A stretch of DNA of 64,000 nucleotides from Kribbella antiqua (GTDB lineage: Bacteria > Actinomycetota > Actinomycetes > Propionibacteriales > Kribbellaceae), in contig NZ_SLWR01000009.1 of assembly GCF_004345665.1 (NCBI RefSeq), positions 186,001 to 250,000 on the forward strand, given 5' to 3'. This document shows, in pieces, positions 1-8,538 of the stretch. A model generated the notes under the pieces. It saw only the letters and a list, made by a program, of their open reading frames with translations. It made no database searches and had not been told where the DNA came from. Position numbers and translations under genes: made by a program. The first letter of the stretch is position 1; each line of letters opens with the position of its first letter.

Positions 1-819
1 CCGGGTCGCGACCCGCTCAGCGACCTCGACACGATCGAGGCCGAGCTGCAGGCCCACGGCGGGCTGGAGGACCGGCCGCGATTGGTTGCCCTGAACAAGA
101 TCGACGTACCGGACGCCCGGGAGATCGCGCAGATGGTGCAGGCCGAGCTGGAACAGCGCGGGCTGCGGGTATTCCCGATCTCCACCGCTTCGCACGAAGG
201 GCTGGAAGCCTTGAAGTTCGCGATGGCGGAGATCGTCGTACGGCGTCGGGCGGAGGCGGAGAAGCCCGACACCACGCGGATCGTGATCCGGCCGCAGGTG
301 CAGGGCGGGCCGGAGTTCAAGGTGAAGAAGCTGCCGGACGACGGCGGCTGGCTGGTGCAGGGCGAGAAGCCCGAGCGCTGGGTCAAGCAGACCGACTTCG
401 CGAACGCGGAGGCGACCGGCTACCTGGCCGACCGGCTGAACCGGCTCGGCGTGGAGAAGGAACTGCTCGAGCTGGGCGCGATGGAGGGCGACGCGGTCGT
501 CATCGGCGACGGGCCGAACGCGATCGTGTTCGACTTCGCGCCCGAGGTCCAGGCCGGCGCCGAGATCCTGGCCCGGCGCGGCGAGGACCACCGGCTGGAG
601 GAGGCCCGGCCGGCTGCTCAGCGCCGCAAGCTGAAGGACACCGAGTACCACGCCCACAAGACGGATCGCTCCGAGTACAAGCAGGGCTGGATCGAGGACG
701 AGGTGGATCTGTCCCCGGCCGAGGCGAGGAGAGCGGCGGAGAAGGCGGAGAAGCTGGCGCGCAAGGACGCGCGCGAGCTCGAAGCGTCGGAGTTGGAAGC
801 CACAGATCAGGACGTCTGA
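1..819 (+). CDS. obg: Obg family ribosome-associated GTPase, C-terminal part (5' truncated)
   Basis: The reading frame is open from the first base, so the N-terminal Obg fold and the P-loop lie outside the window. The G4 guanine-specificity motif NKID is at nt 94-105 and a G5-like ISTAS stretch follows near nt 178-192. A C-terminal OCT-type domain follows (roughly nt 330-560, containing GGWLVQG and the EKELLELGAMEGDAVVIG region). The tail is long, acidic and Lys-rich, as in actinobacterial Obg. Obg GTPases act in 50S ribosome maturation and stringent-response signalling. The stop overlaps the proB start (TGATG), so the two genes are translationally coupled, which is the usual actinobacterial arrangement. 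Confidence 0.95.
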   Translation, partial: PGRDPLSDLDTIEAELQAHGGLEDRPRLVALNKIDVPDAREIAQMVQAELEQRGLRVFPISTASHEGLEALKFAMAEIVVRRRAEAEKPDTTRIVIRPQVQGGPEFKVKKLPDDGGWLVQGEKPERWVKQTDFANAEATGYLADRLNRLGVEKELLELGAMEGDAVVIGDGPNAIVFDFAPEVQAGAEILARRGEDHRLEEARPAAQRRKLKDTEYHAHKTDRSEYKQGWIEDEVDLSPAEARRAAEKAEKLARKDARELEASELEATDQDV

Positions 820-1931
820 TGAAGCTTCGCGCGGAGGCCGTGAAGGCCACGCGAATCGTGGTGAAGATCGGCTCGTCGTCGCTGACCCACCGCGGCAAGA
901 TCGACCATGACCGGCTCCGGCTGCTCGTCGACGCCATCGCGGCCCGGCGGGTGGAAGGGACCGAGGTCGTGCTCGTCTCGTCCGGTGCGATCGCGGCCGG
1001 CCTGGCTCCGATGGGTCTCCGTTCGCGACCGCGTGATCTGGCGACGCAGCAGGCGGCCGCGTCGGTCGGGCAGGGTCTGCTCATGGCCCGCTACAGCGAT
1101 GCCTTCGCCGCGCACGGCCTGCGCGTCGGCCAGGTGCTCCTGACCGTCGACGACGTGACCCGCCGAAGCCACTACCGCAACGCCTACCGGACGTTCGCGC
1201 GGCTGCTCGAGCTGGGCGTCGTACCGATCGTCAACGAGAACGACACGGTCGCCACCACCGAGATCCGCTTCGGCGACAACGATCGCCTGGCCGCGCTGAC
1301 CAGCCACCTCGTGCACGCCGATCTGCTGCTCCTGCTGTCGGATGTCGATGGCCTGTACGACGGGGATCCGCGCAAGCCCGGTACGTCGATGGTCGCCGAC
1401 GTCCGGGGTCCGGCGGACCTGGAACCGCTGCGGATCGGACGGACCGGCTCGTCCGGCGTCGGCACCGGCGGCATGCAGACGAAGGTCGAGGCGGCCGCAA
1501 TCGCCACCGAGGCAGGGATTCCGGTCGTCCTCACCTCGGCCGCGCGCGTCGGCGAAGCTCTTCGCGGTCAACCCGTCGGCACTCTCTTCCACCCCACCGG
1601 CCGCCGCCGCAAGACCCGCTTGCTCTGGCTCGCCCACGCGACCTCGGGCCAAGGCCGGCTCTGGCTCGACGATGGCGCCGTACGGGCGGTGACAGAGCGC
1701 CGTACGTCGCTCCTCCCGGCCGGTATCTCGAAGGTCGAGGGAACCTTCTCGGCCGGCGATCCCGTCGACCTGGTGTCACCCGAGGGTGTCGTCGTCGCAC
1801 GGGGCCTGGTGAACTACGACGCCACCGAACTCCCTGACCTGCTGGGCCGATCGACCCGCGATCTGGCCAGGGAGCTCGGAGCGGCGTACGAGCGTGAGGT
1901 CGTCCACCGCGACGACCTGGTCCTGCTTTAG
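819..1931 (+). CDS. proB: Glutamate 5-kinase
   Basis: This 370-aa protein has the normal length for the kinase-plus-PUA form. The N-terminal amino-acid-kinase domain (about residues 1-260) shows VVKIGSSSLT at the start, the VSSGAIAAG loop, VNENDTVAT and FGDNDRLAA substrate/Mg-ATP motifs, and GTGGMQTKVEAA. A C-terminal PUA domain occupies about 275-370. It phosphorylates glutamate in the first step of proline synthesis in the cytosol. The ATG overlaps the obg stop. The gene ends 4 bp inside the convergent universal stress gene. The expected partner proA is not adjacent but lies about 9.8 kb downstream. Confidence 0.97.
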   Translation: MKLRAEAVKATRIVVKIGSSSLTHRGKIDHDRLRLLVDAIAARRVEGTEVVLVSSGAIAAGLAPMGLRSRPRDLATQQAAASVGQGLLMARYSDAFAAHGLRVGQVLLTVDDVTRRSHYRNAYRTFARLLELGVVPIVNENDTVATTEIRFGDNDRLAALTSHLVHADLLLLLSDVDGLYDGDPRKPGTSMVADVRGPADLEPLRIGRTGSSGVGTGGMQTKVEAAAIATEAGIPVVLTSAARVGEALRGQPVGTLFHPTGRRRKTRLLWLAHATSGQGRLWLDDGAVRAVTERRTSLLPAGISKVEGTFSAGDPVDLVSPEGVVVARGLVNYDATELPDLLGRSTRDLARELGAAYEREVVHRDDLVLL

Positions 1932-2317
1932 GGCTTCACGGCCAGGACCGGGCAGTCGGCTTGGAGCAGGATGGTTTGGGCCTGGCTGCCCAGGAGGAGC
2001 TTGCCGACCGGGGTACGGCGGCGGAGACCGATGACGATCAGCTCGGCGTTGAGTTCGTGCGCCAGTTTGAGGATCTGGTCGCCGGCGTCCTTGCTGTCGA
2101 CGAGCTGGGTCAACTCATGCTCGACACCGGAATCGGCCAGGCGGTGCTCGACCGACTCCCACTCCGAGCCGGACGCGAACCGCTTGTCGACCAGTGACTC
2201 GCCGCGGCTGGAGTTCACCACCACGAGCCGCTGCTTGCGGAGCTTGGCCTCCTCGATCGCGCCCTCCAGCGCCGCGGCGCCCTCGGCGGTCGGTACGTAG
2301 CCGACGATGATCGCCAC
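1928..2317 (-). CDS. Universal stress protein (UspA family), last gene of the tct operon
   Basis: This 129-aa single Usp domain has the usual length. It starts MAIIVGYVPTAEG and ends with the family's nucleotide-binding region (GLRRRTPVGKLLLGSQAQ) and the terminal strand CPVLAV. The GxxxxxxxGK...GS pattern suggests an ATP-binding member. It begins only 2 bp after the tctA stop, so it is very likely transcribed and translated with the transporter. Usp proteins fused to or co-encoded with transporters are known, so a role in modulating transport is an inference. It overlaps the proB 3' end by 4 bp (convergent). Confidence 0.85.
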   Translation of the reverse strand: MAIIVGYVPTAEGAAALEGAIEEAKLRKQRLVVVNSSRGESLVDKRFASGSEWESVEHRLADSGVEHELTQLVDSKDAGDQILKLAHELNAELIVIGLRRRTPVGKLLLGSQAQTILLQADCPVLAVKP

Positions 2318-2319
2318 GA

Positions 2320-3852
2320 TCAGTCTCCTGTCTTCTCAGCATGCTGGAGTACGTCGTTGTCCTTCGGCCTCCGGCGGTTGCGGATCCAGCCGACCAGTGG
2401 CGGAACCACCAGCACCAGCAGGATGACGACGTACACGGCCTTGGAGAACCAGGTGTTGTAGAGCCCGCTGACCTCGCCGTCGCTGATCTGCAGGGCACGC
2501 CGCATCTGCTCCTCGGCGGTCGGGCCGAGGATGATGCCGATGATCGCCGGCACCACCGGCAGGCCGTACCTGCGCATCGCGAAGCCGAGGCCGCCCAGGA
2601 CGAGCAGCAGCCACAGGTCGAAGGTGGACAGGTTCGCGGCGTACGCGCCGATGCTGGCGAAGAACAGGATGCCGGCGTACAGGTACGGCCGGGGGATCCG
2701 CAGCAGCTTGGCCCACATCGGCGCCAGCGGCAGGTTCAGCGCGAGCAGGATCGCGTTGCCGATGAACAGGCTGGCCACCAGGCCCCAGACCAGCTCGGGC
2801 TGCGTCTGCAGCAACCGCGGCCCGGGCTGGATGCCGTACCCCTGGAAGGCGCCGAGCATCACCGCGGCGGTCGCGGTGGTCGGGATCCCCAACGTGAGCA
2901 GGGGAACCAGACCGCCCGCGGCCGACGCGTTGTTCGTCGCCTCGGGACCGGCGACGCCCTCGATCGCACCCTTGCCGAACTCCTCGGGGTGCTTGGTCAG
3001 CTTCTTCTCGGTGACATACGACAGGAACGTCGGGATCTCGGCGCCGCCGGCCGGAATCGCGCCGAAGGGGAAACCGATCACGGTCCCGCGCAGCCAGGGT
3101 TTCCAGGACCGTCGCCAGTCCTCGCGATTCATCCGCGCGGCGCCGACCGGGATGATCTCGGCCGGGGTACGCCGCAGGTGGGCAGCGATCCACAGTGCCT
3201 CGCCGACGGCGAACAGGCCGACCGCGACCACGACGACATCGATGCCGTCGGCAAGTTCCGGGATGCCGAGGGTGAGCCGCTGCTGGCCGGAGGTCGGGTC
3301 GATCCCGATCAGGCCGATCAGCAGCCCGATCGCGAGCGCGGCCAGGCCGCGGACCTTCGACGAGCCGAGCACGGTGGTGACCGCGATGAACGCCAGCACC
3401 ATCACCGCGAAGTAGTCCGGTGCGCCCATCTTGATGGCCAGCTTGACCACGGCGGGTGCCAGCAGCGCCAGGCCGAGCGTGCCGATCGTGCCGGCCACGA
3501 ACGATCCGATCGCCGCCGTGGCCAGCGCCGCGGCGGCTCGGCCTCTCCGGGCCATCTTGTTGCCTTCGATCGCGGTGACCACCGAGGCGCTTTCCCCTGG
3601 TGTGTTCAGCAGGATCGAGGTGGTCGAACCGCCGTACATGCCGCCGTAGTAGATGCCGGCGAACATGATGAAGGCCTGGGTCGGCTCGAGCGAGTACGTC
3701 AGCGGCAGCAGCAGCGCGATCGTCATCGCCGGACCGATCCCGGGCAGTACGCCGATCGCCGTACCGAGCAGGACGCCGAGGAAGGCGTACAGCAGGTTGG
3801 TCGGGTGGGCCGCGGTGGCGAAGCCGTTCAGCAGCTCGGTGAACGCGTTCAT
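2320..3852 (-). CDS. tctA: Tripartite tricarboxylate transporter, large membrane subunit TctA
   Basis: The 510-aa protein is almost entirely hydrophobic, with about 12 predicted membrane segments. It carries the conserved TctA signature [20 protein letters not shown] near residue 30 and the second conserved region around [20 protein letters not shown]. TctA forms the channel of a sodium- or proton-driven, binding-protein-dependent importer for carboxylates. The reading frame is open far upstream, but the ATG at 3852 is chosen because it overlaps the tctB stop (ATGA) and matches the family N-terminus. It sits in the order tctC-tctB-tctA-usp. Confidence 0.93.
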   Translation of the reverse strand: MNAFTELLNGFATAAHPTNLLYAFLGVLLGTAIGVLPGIGPAMTIALLLPLTYSLEPTQAFIMFAGIYYGGMYGGSTTSILLNTPGESASVVTAIEGNKMARRGRAAAALATAAIGSFVAGTIGTLGLALLAPAVVKLAIKMGAPDYFAVMVLAFIAVTTVLGSSKVRGLAALAIGLLIGLIGIDPTSGQQRLTLGIPELADGIDVVVVAVGLFAVGEALWIAAHLRRTPAEIIPVGAARMNREDWRRSWKPWLRGTVIGFPFGAIPAGGAEIPTFLSYVTEKKLTKHPEEFGKGAIEGVAGPEATNNASAAGGLVPLLTLGIPTTATAAVMLGAFQGYGIQPGPRLLQTQPELVWGLVASLFIGNAILLALNLPLAPMWAKLLRIPRPYLYAGILFFASIGAYAANLSTFDLWLLLVLGGLGFAMRRYGLPVVPAIIGIILGPTAEEQMRRALQISDGEVSGLYNTWFSKAVYVVILLVLVVPPLVGWIRNRRRPKDNDVLQHAEKTGD

Positions 3853-4355
3853 CAGAGGATCCCCTTGAGGATGCCGACCGGCAGGGCGATGCCCAGGGCG
3901 AGGTTGAACAGGTACCAGCTGCCGACCGACAACACGATCGAGATGATCGCGTTGCGGATCAGATGCCGGCTGCCCAGGGCGAAGGCGGTGCCGAAGAACA
4001 ACACCGCCCCGGAGATCGGCCAGCCGAGCCGGTCGATCAGCAGGATGTTGGCCAGGAACGCCGCGGCCAGCAGACCAAGGGTCTTCCAGTCGCTGCCGTG
4101 ACCGAGATCGACATCTTCGCCGGCCTCCTGTTCGCCCCTGCCACCGCGCAGTACGTCGATCGCCAGCAGGACCGCGGTCAGGATCAGCAGCCCGCCGACG
4201 ACCAGCGGGATCGTCTTCGCGTCGATCGGCCCCGGGCTCTGCTGCTCGGTGAGCCGCAGCGCGTCGACCACGGCCCAGCCGCCGAGGACGAGGAGCAGGA
4301 GGGCCACTCCGAGCTCGGAGCGGCCCTGCTTCACGCTTGTGGACGGGGTGCTCAT
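3852..4355 (-). CDS. tctB: Tripartite tricarboxylate transporter, small membrane subunit TctB
   Basis: The protein has 167 aa. It shows an N-terminal membrane segment ([20 protein letters not shown]), a second pair around residues 45-65, a charged loop rich in Gly, Glu and Asp, and two to three C-terminal hydrophobic segments. This is the TctB topology and length. It pairs with TctA in the membrane. The start ATG overlaps the tctC stop and the stop overlaps the tctA start, so the three subunits are translationally coupled. Confidence 0.9.
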   Translation of the reverse strand: MSTPSTSVKQGRSELGVALLLLVLGGWAVVDALRLTEQQSPGPIDAKTIPLVVGGLLILTAVLLAIDVLRGGRGEQEAGEDVDLGHGSDWKTLGLLAAAFLANILLIDRLGWPISGAVLFFGTAFALGSRHLIRNAIISIVLSVGSWYLFNLALGIALPVGILKGIL

Positions 4356-5359
4356 CAGGCCACGAGACCCAGTTCTCGCAGCACGCCGGCGACCCTGTCG
4401 TTCTCGCTGTCGAGGAACGACTTGAACTCGTCACCGGTCTGGAACGCGTCGGCCCAGCCCTGATCGGCCAGCGTCTGCTTCCACTGCGGTGAGTCGTGCA
4501 TCTTCGTCAGCAGCTCGACGAACTGCTTCTTCTTCTCGTCGGACAGCTCCGGCGGCGCGACGATGCCACGCCAGTTGGTGAAGACCAGGTCGACGCCGAG
4601 GCTCTTCAGCGTCGGTGCGTCGACGCCCTCGACCGGCTTGTCGGTGGTCACCGCGAGGATCTTCACGTCACCGCTCTTGGCCTGCTCGGCGACCTCGCCG
4701 ATCCCGGTCGCCGCGAAGGCGATCTTCTTGCCCAGCACCGCGGTGAGCAGTTCGCCGCCGCCGTCGTACGGCACGTAGTTGACGCTCTTCGGCTCGACGC
4801 CGACCGCCTTCGCCAGCAGCATCGGGGTCAGGTGGTCCGGGCCGCCCTTGTTCGAGGCGCCACCGACCGGCACCTTGCCGGGATCGGCCTTCCACGCGGC
4901 CACCAACTGGTCCAGGCTGGTGTACGGCGAGCCCTTCGGTACGACGATCGCCTCGGCCTCCTCGATCAGCTTGGCGATCGGGACGGTGTCCTGCAGGGTC
5001 GCCTTCGACTTGTTGGTGTAGACGGCCCCGACGACGCCGAGTCCCATCTGCATCAGGATGTCTTCCTTGCCCTTCTCGTTCACCAGTCGCTGCAGGCCGA
5101 CGGTGCCGCCGGCGCCCGCGGTGTTGAACACCTCGACCGTGTCGGTCAGCTTGGCGTCCTGCATCGCCTTCGCGGCGGCCCGAGCCGTGGTGTCGTAGCC
5201 GCTGCCCGGGGAGTTCGGGACAAGGATGCGCAGGCCCTTCACCGGGCCGCTGTCGGTTCCGCCGGAGGTGTTGTCGTCGGCACTGACGCCGCAGCCGGTG
5301 GCCGCGACGGCGAGCGCCATGACGGCGGTGATGCTGGTGAACCACGTCCGTGCTTTCAC
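4355..5359 (-). CDS. tctC: Tripartite tricarboxylate transporter substrate-binding lipoprotein TctC
   Basis: The protein has 334 aa. It begins with a lipoprotein signal (positive start, hydrophobic run, lipobox ending at Cys23 in AATGC), then a Ser/Thr/Gly linker. The Bug/TctC fold follows: [15 protein letters not shown] near the start, [16 protein letters not shown], and [12 protein letters not shown]. TctC binds a carboxylate outside the membrane and delivers it to TctAB. The ligand cannot be read from the sequence. It is the first gene of the operon and is divergent from a CitA-type sensor kinase, which suggests that the kinase controls it. Confidence 0.93.
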   Translation of the reverse strand: MKARTWFTSITAVMALAVAATGCGVSADDNTSGGTDSGPVKGLRILVPNSPGSGYDTTARAAAKAMQDAKLTDTVEVFNTAGAGGTVGLQRLVNEKGKEDILMQMGLGVVGAVYTNKSKATLQDTVPIAKLIEEAEAIVVPKGSPYTSLDQLVAAWKADPGKVPVGGASNKGGPDHLTPMLLAKAVGVEPKSVNYVPYDGGGELLTAVLGKKIAFAATGIGEVAEQAKSGDVKILAVTTDKPVEGVDAPTLKSLGVDLVFTNWRGIVAPPELSDEKKKQFVELLTKMHDSPQWKQTLADQGWADAFQTGDEFKSFLDSENDRVAGVLRELGLVA

Positions 5360-5454
5360 GGCGGTCTCCTTGGTCTGCAGGGGTCCAGTCGCCGTCAGCG
5401 TGCCGCGCGCGCGGTGGCGGTGTCACCGTTACGCACGCAAACTCCGTTGTGTTC

Positions 5455-5502
5455 ATTGTGCTCACGCCAAAGATGGCGCGATCCGGCCCGTCCGAGCACA
5501 AT
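5455..5502. promoter_or_regulatory. Inverted repeat in the tctC / sensor-kinase divergent gap
   Basis: ATTGTGCTC at 5455-5463 is mirrored exactly by GAGCACAAT at 5494-5502. The 9-bp arms are separated by 30 bp (half-site centres 39 bp apart, nearly four helical turns). The right arm lies just before the chosen kinase start. It is a plausible operator for the response regulator or for another regulator controlling tctCBA and the two-component genes. No protein assignment can be made from sequence alone. Confidence 0.5.
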
Positions 5503-5508
5503 CGAGCC

Positions 5509-7125
5509 GTGAAACCGAGGTGGCCGGCGTTGCTGGGCCGGCGTCGCTGGACGCTGGCCGGCCGGATGCTGGCCATGCAGTTGCTGATCGTGTTCGTCGT
5601 ACTGGTCGGCGTCGCCGCCGTCTCATTGGCGCAGTCCAATGCACGCTTCCACGAAACCGAGGGCAAGCGGGCCCGCGAGGTCGCCGAGCGGCTGGCCGTC
5701 ACGTCCGGCGTACGGGGCGCGGCCGCCTCGAACGGCACCGCCTTGGTCGGCCAGGCGCAGTCCCAGGTGGAGGCCGGCCGCACTTTGTCCGGTTCGACGT
5801 ACATCGTGGTGGCGTTGCGGGACCGGCGAATCATCGTCTCCTCCGATCCGTTGCCGAAGAACTCGGTCCTGCGGGTGCAGGCGACGGACGCGTTCCTCGG
5901 CCGCTCCTGGGTGGGGCAGGACGAGGCGACGGGCGCTGCCCTCGCGATGGCACCGATCCTCAACGAGAACACCGGAGCGACGGATGGCGTCGTGGCAGTC
6001 GGCCGGCAGTACCCCTCGGTGCTGGCCAACTTCCAGGAGGCCCTGCCCAACCTGCTCACGTACCTCGGCATCGCGAGCCTACTCGGCGTACTGGGGTCGT
6101 TGCTGTTGGCAAGAACGGTGAAACGGCAGACCCTCGGCTTGGAGCCGCGGGAGATCACCGGGCTGGTGGAGCAGCGGGAAGCTCTGCTGCACGGCATCAA
6201 GGAAGGCGTCCTGGCGGTCGATCTCCAGCGGCGGATCACCATGGTGAACGACGAAGCGGCGCATCTGCTGGGGATTCCGCTGGCGTCGGCCGGACGGGCG
6301 CTGCGCGAGGTGGACGACACCGGCCGGCTGCTGGAGATCTTCGACGGGCCGGATCCGGCCACCGACCAGATCCTGCCGCTGCACGGCCGCGTCCTCACGC
6401 TGAGCCGGATGCCGGTCCGCAGCCACGGCCGGCAGATCGGCTGGGTCGCGACCTTCCGCGACCGGACCGAACTGCTGGAGCTGCAACGTGAGCTCGATCT
6501 GACCCGCAACACGACCGACACATTGCGTGCACAGGCACATGAGTTCAGCAACCGGATGCACATCGTCAGCGGGCTCGTCGACCTGGGCGAGTACGACGAG
6601 GTGCTGCGCTACATCCGGCAGGTGACCGCTGACCAGACCGAGCTGACTGCCGGCGTCACGGCCCGGGTGGCTGACCCGGCCGTCGCCGCCCTGCTGATCG
6701 CGAAGTCGTCGCAGGCTGTCGAGCGTGGCGTCACCTTCGAGATCGAGCCGGGCAGCCTGCTCCCGCGGTTGGACGAGCGGCTCGCGACCGATGTCTCGAC
6801 CGTCCTCGGCAACCTGGTCGACAACGCGCTCGACGCGGCCGCGGGAGCGCCGGATCCGTTCGTCGCCGTCGAGGTGCTCGAGCGCGCGGGTGCGGTCCGG
6901 ATTCAGGTCCGGGACTCCGGGCCCGGCGTCGACAGTGCGATGCAGCATCGGGTCTTCGCGCATGGCTTCAGTACGAAGAACAGCGAGTCCGGCGATCACG
7001 GGATCGGGCTTGCGCTGGTCCGGGTGATCTGCCGCAAGCGCGGGGGCGATGTCACTGTGCACAACGATGCGGGGGCCGTGTTCGTGGCGACTTTGCCGAT
7101 GCTCGCTCCGGTGGTGCGGACATGA
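5509..7125 (+). CDS. CitA/DcuS-family sensor histidine kinase
   Basis: The protein has about 538 aa from GTG 5509. An N-terminal membrane segment is near residues 18-40, followed by an extracytoplasmic sensor region (about 41-180, sCache/PDC-like) and a second membrane segment (LLTYLGIASLLGVLGSLLLA). A PAS domain follows, then an H-box AHEFSNRMH with the phospho-acceptor His at about residue 344, as in CitA/DcuS kinases. The N-box (LGNLVDNALDAA) and G-boxes (DSGPGVD, GHGIGLALV) end the protein. Such kinases sense external di- or tricarboxylates. An in-frame ATG at 5473 is an alternative start, but it would put the right arm of the inverted repeat inside the gene. It overlaps the response regulator by ATGA. 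Confidence 0.9.
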   Translation: MKPRWPALLGRRRWTLAGRMLAMQLLIVFVVLVGVAAVSLAQSNARFHETEGKRAREVAERLAVTSGVRGAAASNGTALVGQAQSQVEAGRTLSGSTYIVVALRDRRIIVSSDPLPKNSVLRVQATDAFLGRSWVGQDEATGAALAMAPILNENTGATDGVVAVGRQYPSVLANFQEALPNLLTYLGIASLLGVLGSLLLARTVKRQTLGLEPREITGLVEQREALLHGIKEGVLAVDLQRRITMVNDEAAHLLGIPLASAGRALREVDDTGRLLEIFDGPDPATDQILPLHGRVLTLSRMPVRSHGRQIGWVATFRDRTELLELQRELDLTRNTTDTLRAQAHEFSNRMHIVSGLVDLGEYDEVLRYIRQVTADQTELTAGVTARVADPAVAALLIAKSSQAVERGVTFEIEPGSLLPRLDERLATDVSTVLGNLVDNALDAAAGAPDPFVAVEVLERAGAVRIQVRDSGPGVDSAMQHRVFAHGFSTKNSESGDHGIGLALVRVICRKRGGDVTVHNDAGAVFVATLPMLAPVVRT

Positions 7126-7805
7126 TTCACGTCCTGGTCGTCGACGACGACTTCATGGTGGCGCGGCTGCACTCGAGCGTGGTCTCCCGGCAGCCTGGGT
7201 TCGAAGTGGTCGGTGCCGCCCGCAACGGTGCCGAGGCGTTGGCCGCCGTACGCTCCTTGCGGCCGGACCTGGTCCTGCTCGACATCCATCTGCCGGACAT
7301 GAGCGGTCTGGAGGTACTGCGGCGGTTCCGCGAGTCGGCGGCCGACTATCCGGTCGACGTCATCGTCATCAGTGCCGCGCGTGATCTGGACAGCCTCCGT
7401 ACGGCGTTGCGCGGCGGCGTGTTCCAGTACTTGGTCAAGCCCTTCGAGATCGAGTCGCTCCGCAGCAGGCTGAAGGAGTACGCCGAGCACCGGGCCGAGC
7501 TCCAGCGCCTGACCGACGTCGACCAGGCGGAGGTCGACCGCGTGTTCCGTGCGCAGGGGAGCCGGGGTGCGGTGGCCGCGCCCAAGGGGATCAGTCCGGA
7601 AACGACCGATCTCGTGGTCCAGGCACTCGGCGATGCTCCGGACGACGGGATGTCCGCCAGCGACTGCGCGGAGGTGACTGGACTCTCCCGCAGCAGCACC
7701 CGCCGCTACCTCGAACACCTGGTCACCATCGGCCGCGCCGAGATGCGTCCCCGGTACGGCGTCGCCGGCCGGCCCGAGCGTCGATACCGGCTCGTCCGGC
7801 GCTAG
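7122..7805 (+). CDS. CitB/DcuR-family response regulator
   Basis: The 227-aa protein has an N-terminal receiver domain with the acidic pocket VVDDD (residues 7-10), phospho-acceptor Asp54 in LLDIHLPD, and the conserved Lys in YLVKPFE. A linker leads to a C-terminal winged-HTH-like region (SASDCAEVTGLSRSSTRRYLEHL). This is the CitB/DcuR layout. It is coupled to the kinase by a 4-bp overlap. Its most likely target is the divergent tctCBA-usp operon; that is inference from position and from the known pairing of CitAB-type systems with Tct transporters. It ends 4 bp inside the convergent GntR gene. Confidence 0.9.
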   Translation: MIHVLVVDDDFMVARLHSSVVSRQPGFEVVGAARNGAEALAAVRSLRPDLVLLDIHLPDMSGLEVLRRFRESAADYPVDVIVISAARDLDSLRTALRGGVFQYLVKPFEIESLRSRLKEYAEHRAELQRLTDVDQAEVDRVFRAQGSRGAVAAPKGISPETTDLVVQALGDAPDDGMSASDCAEVTGLSRSSTRRYLEHLVTIGRAEMRPRYGVAGRPERRYRLVRR

Positions 7806-8458
7806 GGGAGCCGTTCGCCGATCGCTGCGAGGGCTGTATCGCGAGCCGTCAGGGCGTGGGCCTCGGCGAGTTCACGAGCCCGGGCGGCGTCGCGGCCGAT
7901 CAACGCGTCGAGGATGCCGCGGTGCTCCTCCAACGCGGCGGACCTGCGCAGCTGCGACTGGTTCGTGAAGGCCCGGTACCGCGCCATCTGACCGTCGACC
8001 TGCTGGTGCAGCCTGGCCGCCCACCCGTGCGCGGCGATCTCGGCGATCGCGAGATGGAAGTCGTGCCCGGCGGTCATGGCGTCCTCGGCGAACTCGACCA
8101 GCCGCTCGTTCCGCGCCACCAGCCGGGTGAGCGTCTCCGCTGCCGGATCGGTCATCCGCTCGGCCGCCTCCGCGGTCAGCAGCCCCTCCAGCGCCGCCCG
8201 GACCGTGTAGAGCTCGTCGATCTCCTCGGCCGACAGGGACCGCACGACCATCCCGCCGGTCGGCAGCTGATCCACCAGGTCCTCGGCCAGCAACAGCCGG
8301 AGGGCCTCGCGCAGTGGAGTGCGGCTCACCTGCAGTTGCTGGGAAAGCTCCGGCTCGAACAGCCGCCGGCCCGGTGGCAGCTCGAGCGACAGGATCTGCC
8401 GCTTCAGCTCGGCGTACACGACCTGTCCGCCGGAGGCGCGCCGCAGTTTGTCCGTCAT
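7802..8458 (-). CDS. GntR family transcriptional regulator (FadR/FCD subfamily)
   Basis: The protein has 218 aa. An N-terminal winged helix shows VYAELKRQILSLELPPGRRL and SRTPLREALRLL. The all-helical FCD effector domain follows, with putative metal/ligand residues in VRAALEGLLTAEAAER, HDFHLAIAEIAAH and EHRGILDALIGRDA. The ATG at 8458 is chosen over one 17 codons upstream because GGGAGAGG precedes it at good spacing and the upstream stretch would cover the operator. It is divergent from the Ldh_2-ABM-cupin-ALDH operon and probably represses that operon and itself, being released by a carboxylic-acid ligand. Confidence 0.88.
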   Translation of the reverse strand: MTDKLRRASGGQVVYAELKRQILSLELPPGRRLFEPELSQQLQVSRTPLREALRLLLAEDLVDQLPTGGMVVRSLSAEEIDELYTVRAALEGLLTAEAAERMTDPAAETLTRLVARNERLVEFAEDAMTAGHDFHLAIAEIAAHGWAARLHQQVDGQMARYRAFTNQSQLRRSAALEEHRGILDALIGRDAARARELAEAHALTARDTALAAIGERLP

Positions 8459-8477
8459 CTGGCCTCTCCCTTTGCAC

Positions 8478-8491
8478 ACTTGTATACAAGT
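8478..8491. promoter_or_regulatory. GntR-type operator palindrome ACTTGTATACAAGT
   Basis: This is a perfect 14-bp palindrome, 20 bp before the GntR start and 47 bp before the divergent dehydrogenase ATG. Its T-G-T-A-T-A-C-A core matches the style of FCD-subfamily GntR sites, so it is the likely autoregulatory and operon operator (inference). Confidence 0.7.
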
Positions 8492-8538
8492 ATGCTTCAT
8501 TGGTGTCATCCCTGCAAACCGTCAGATTGGAGCAGCGG

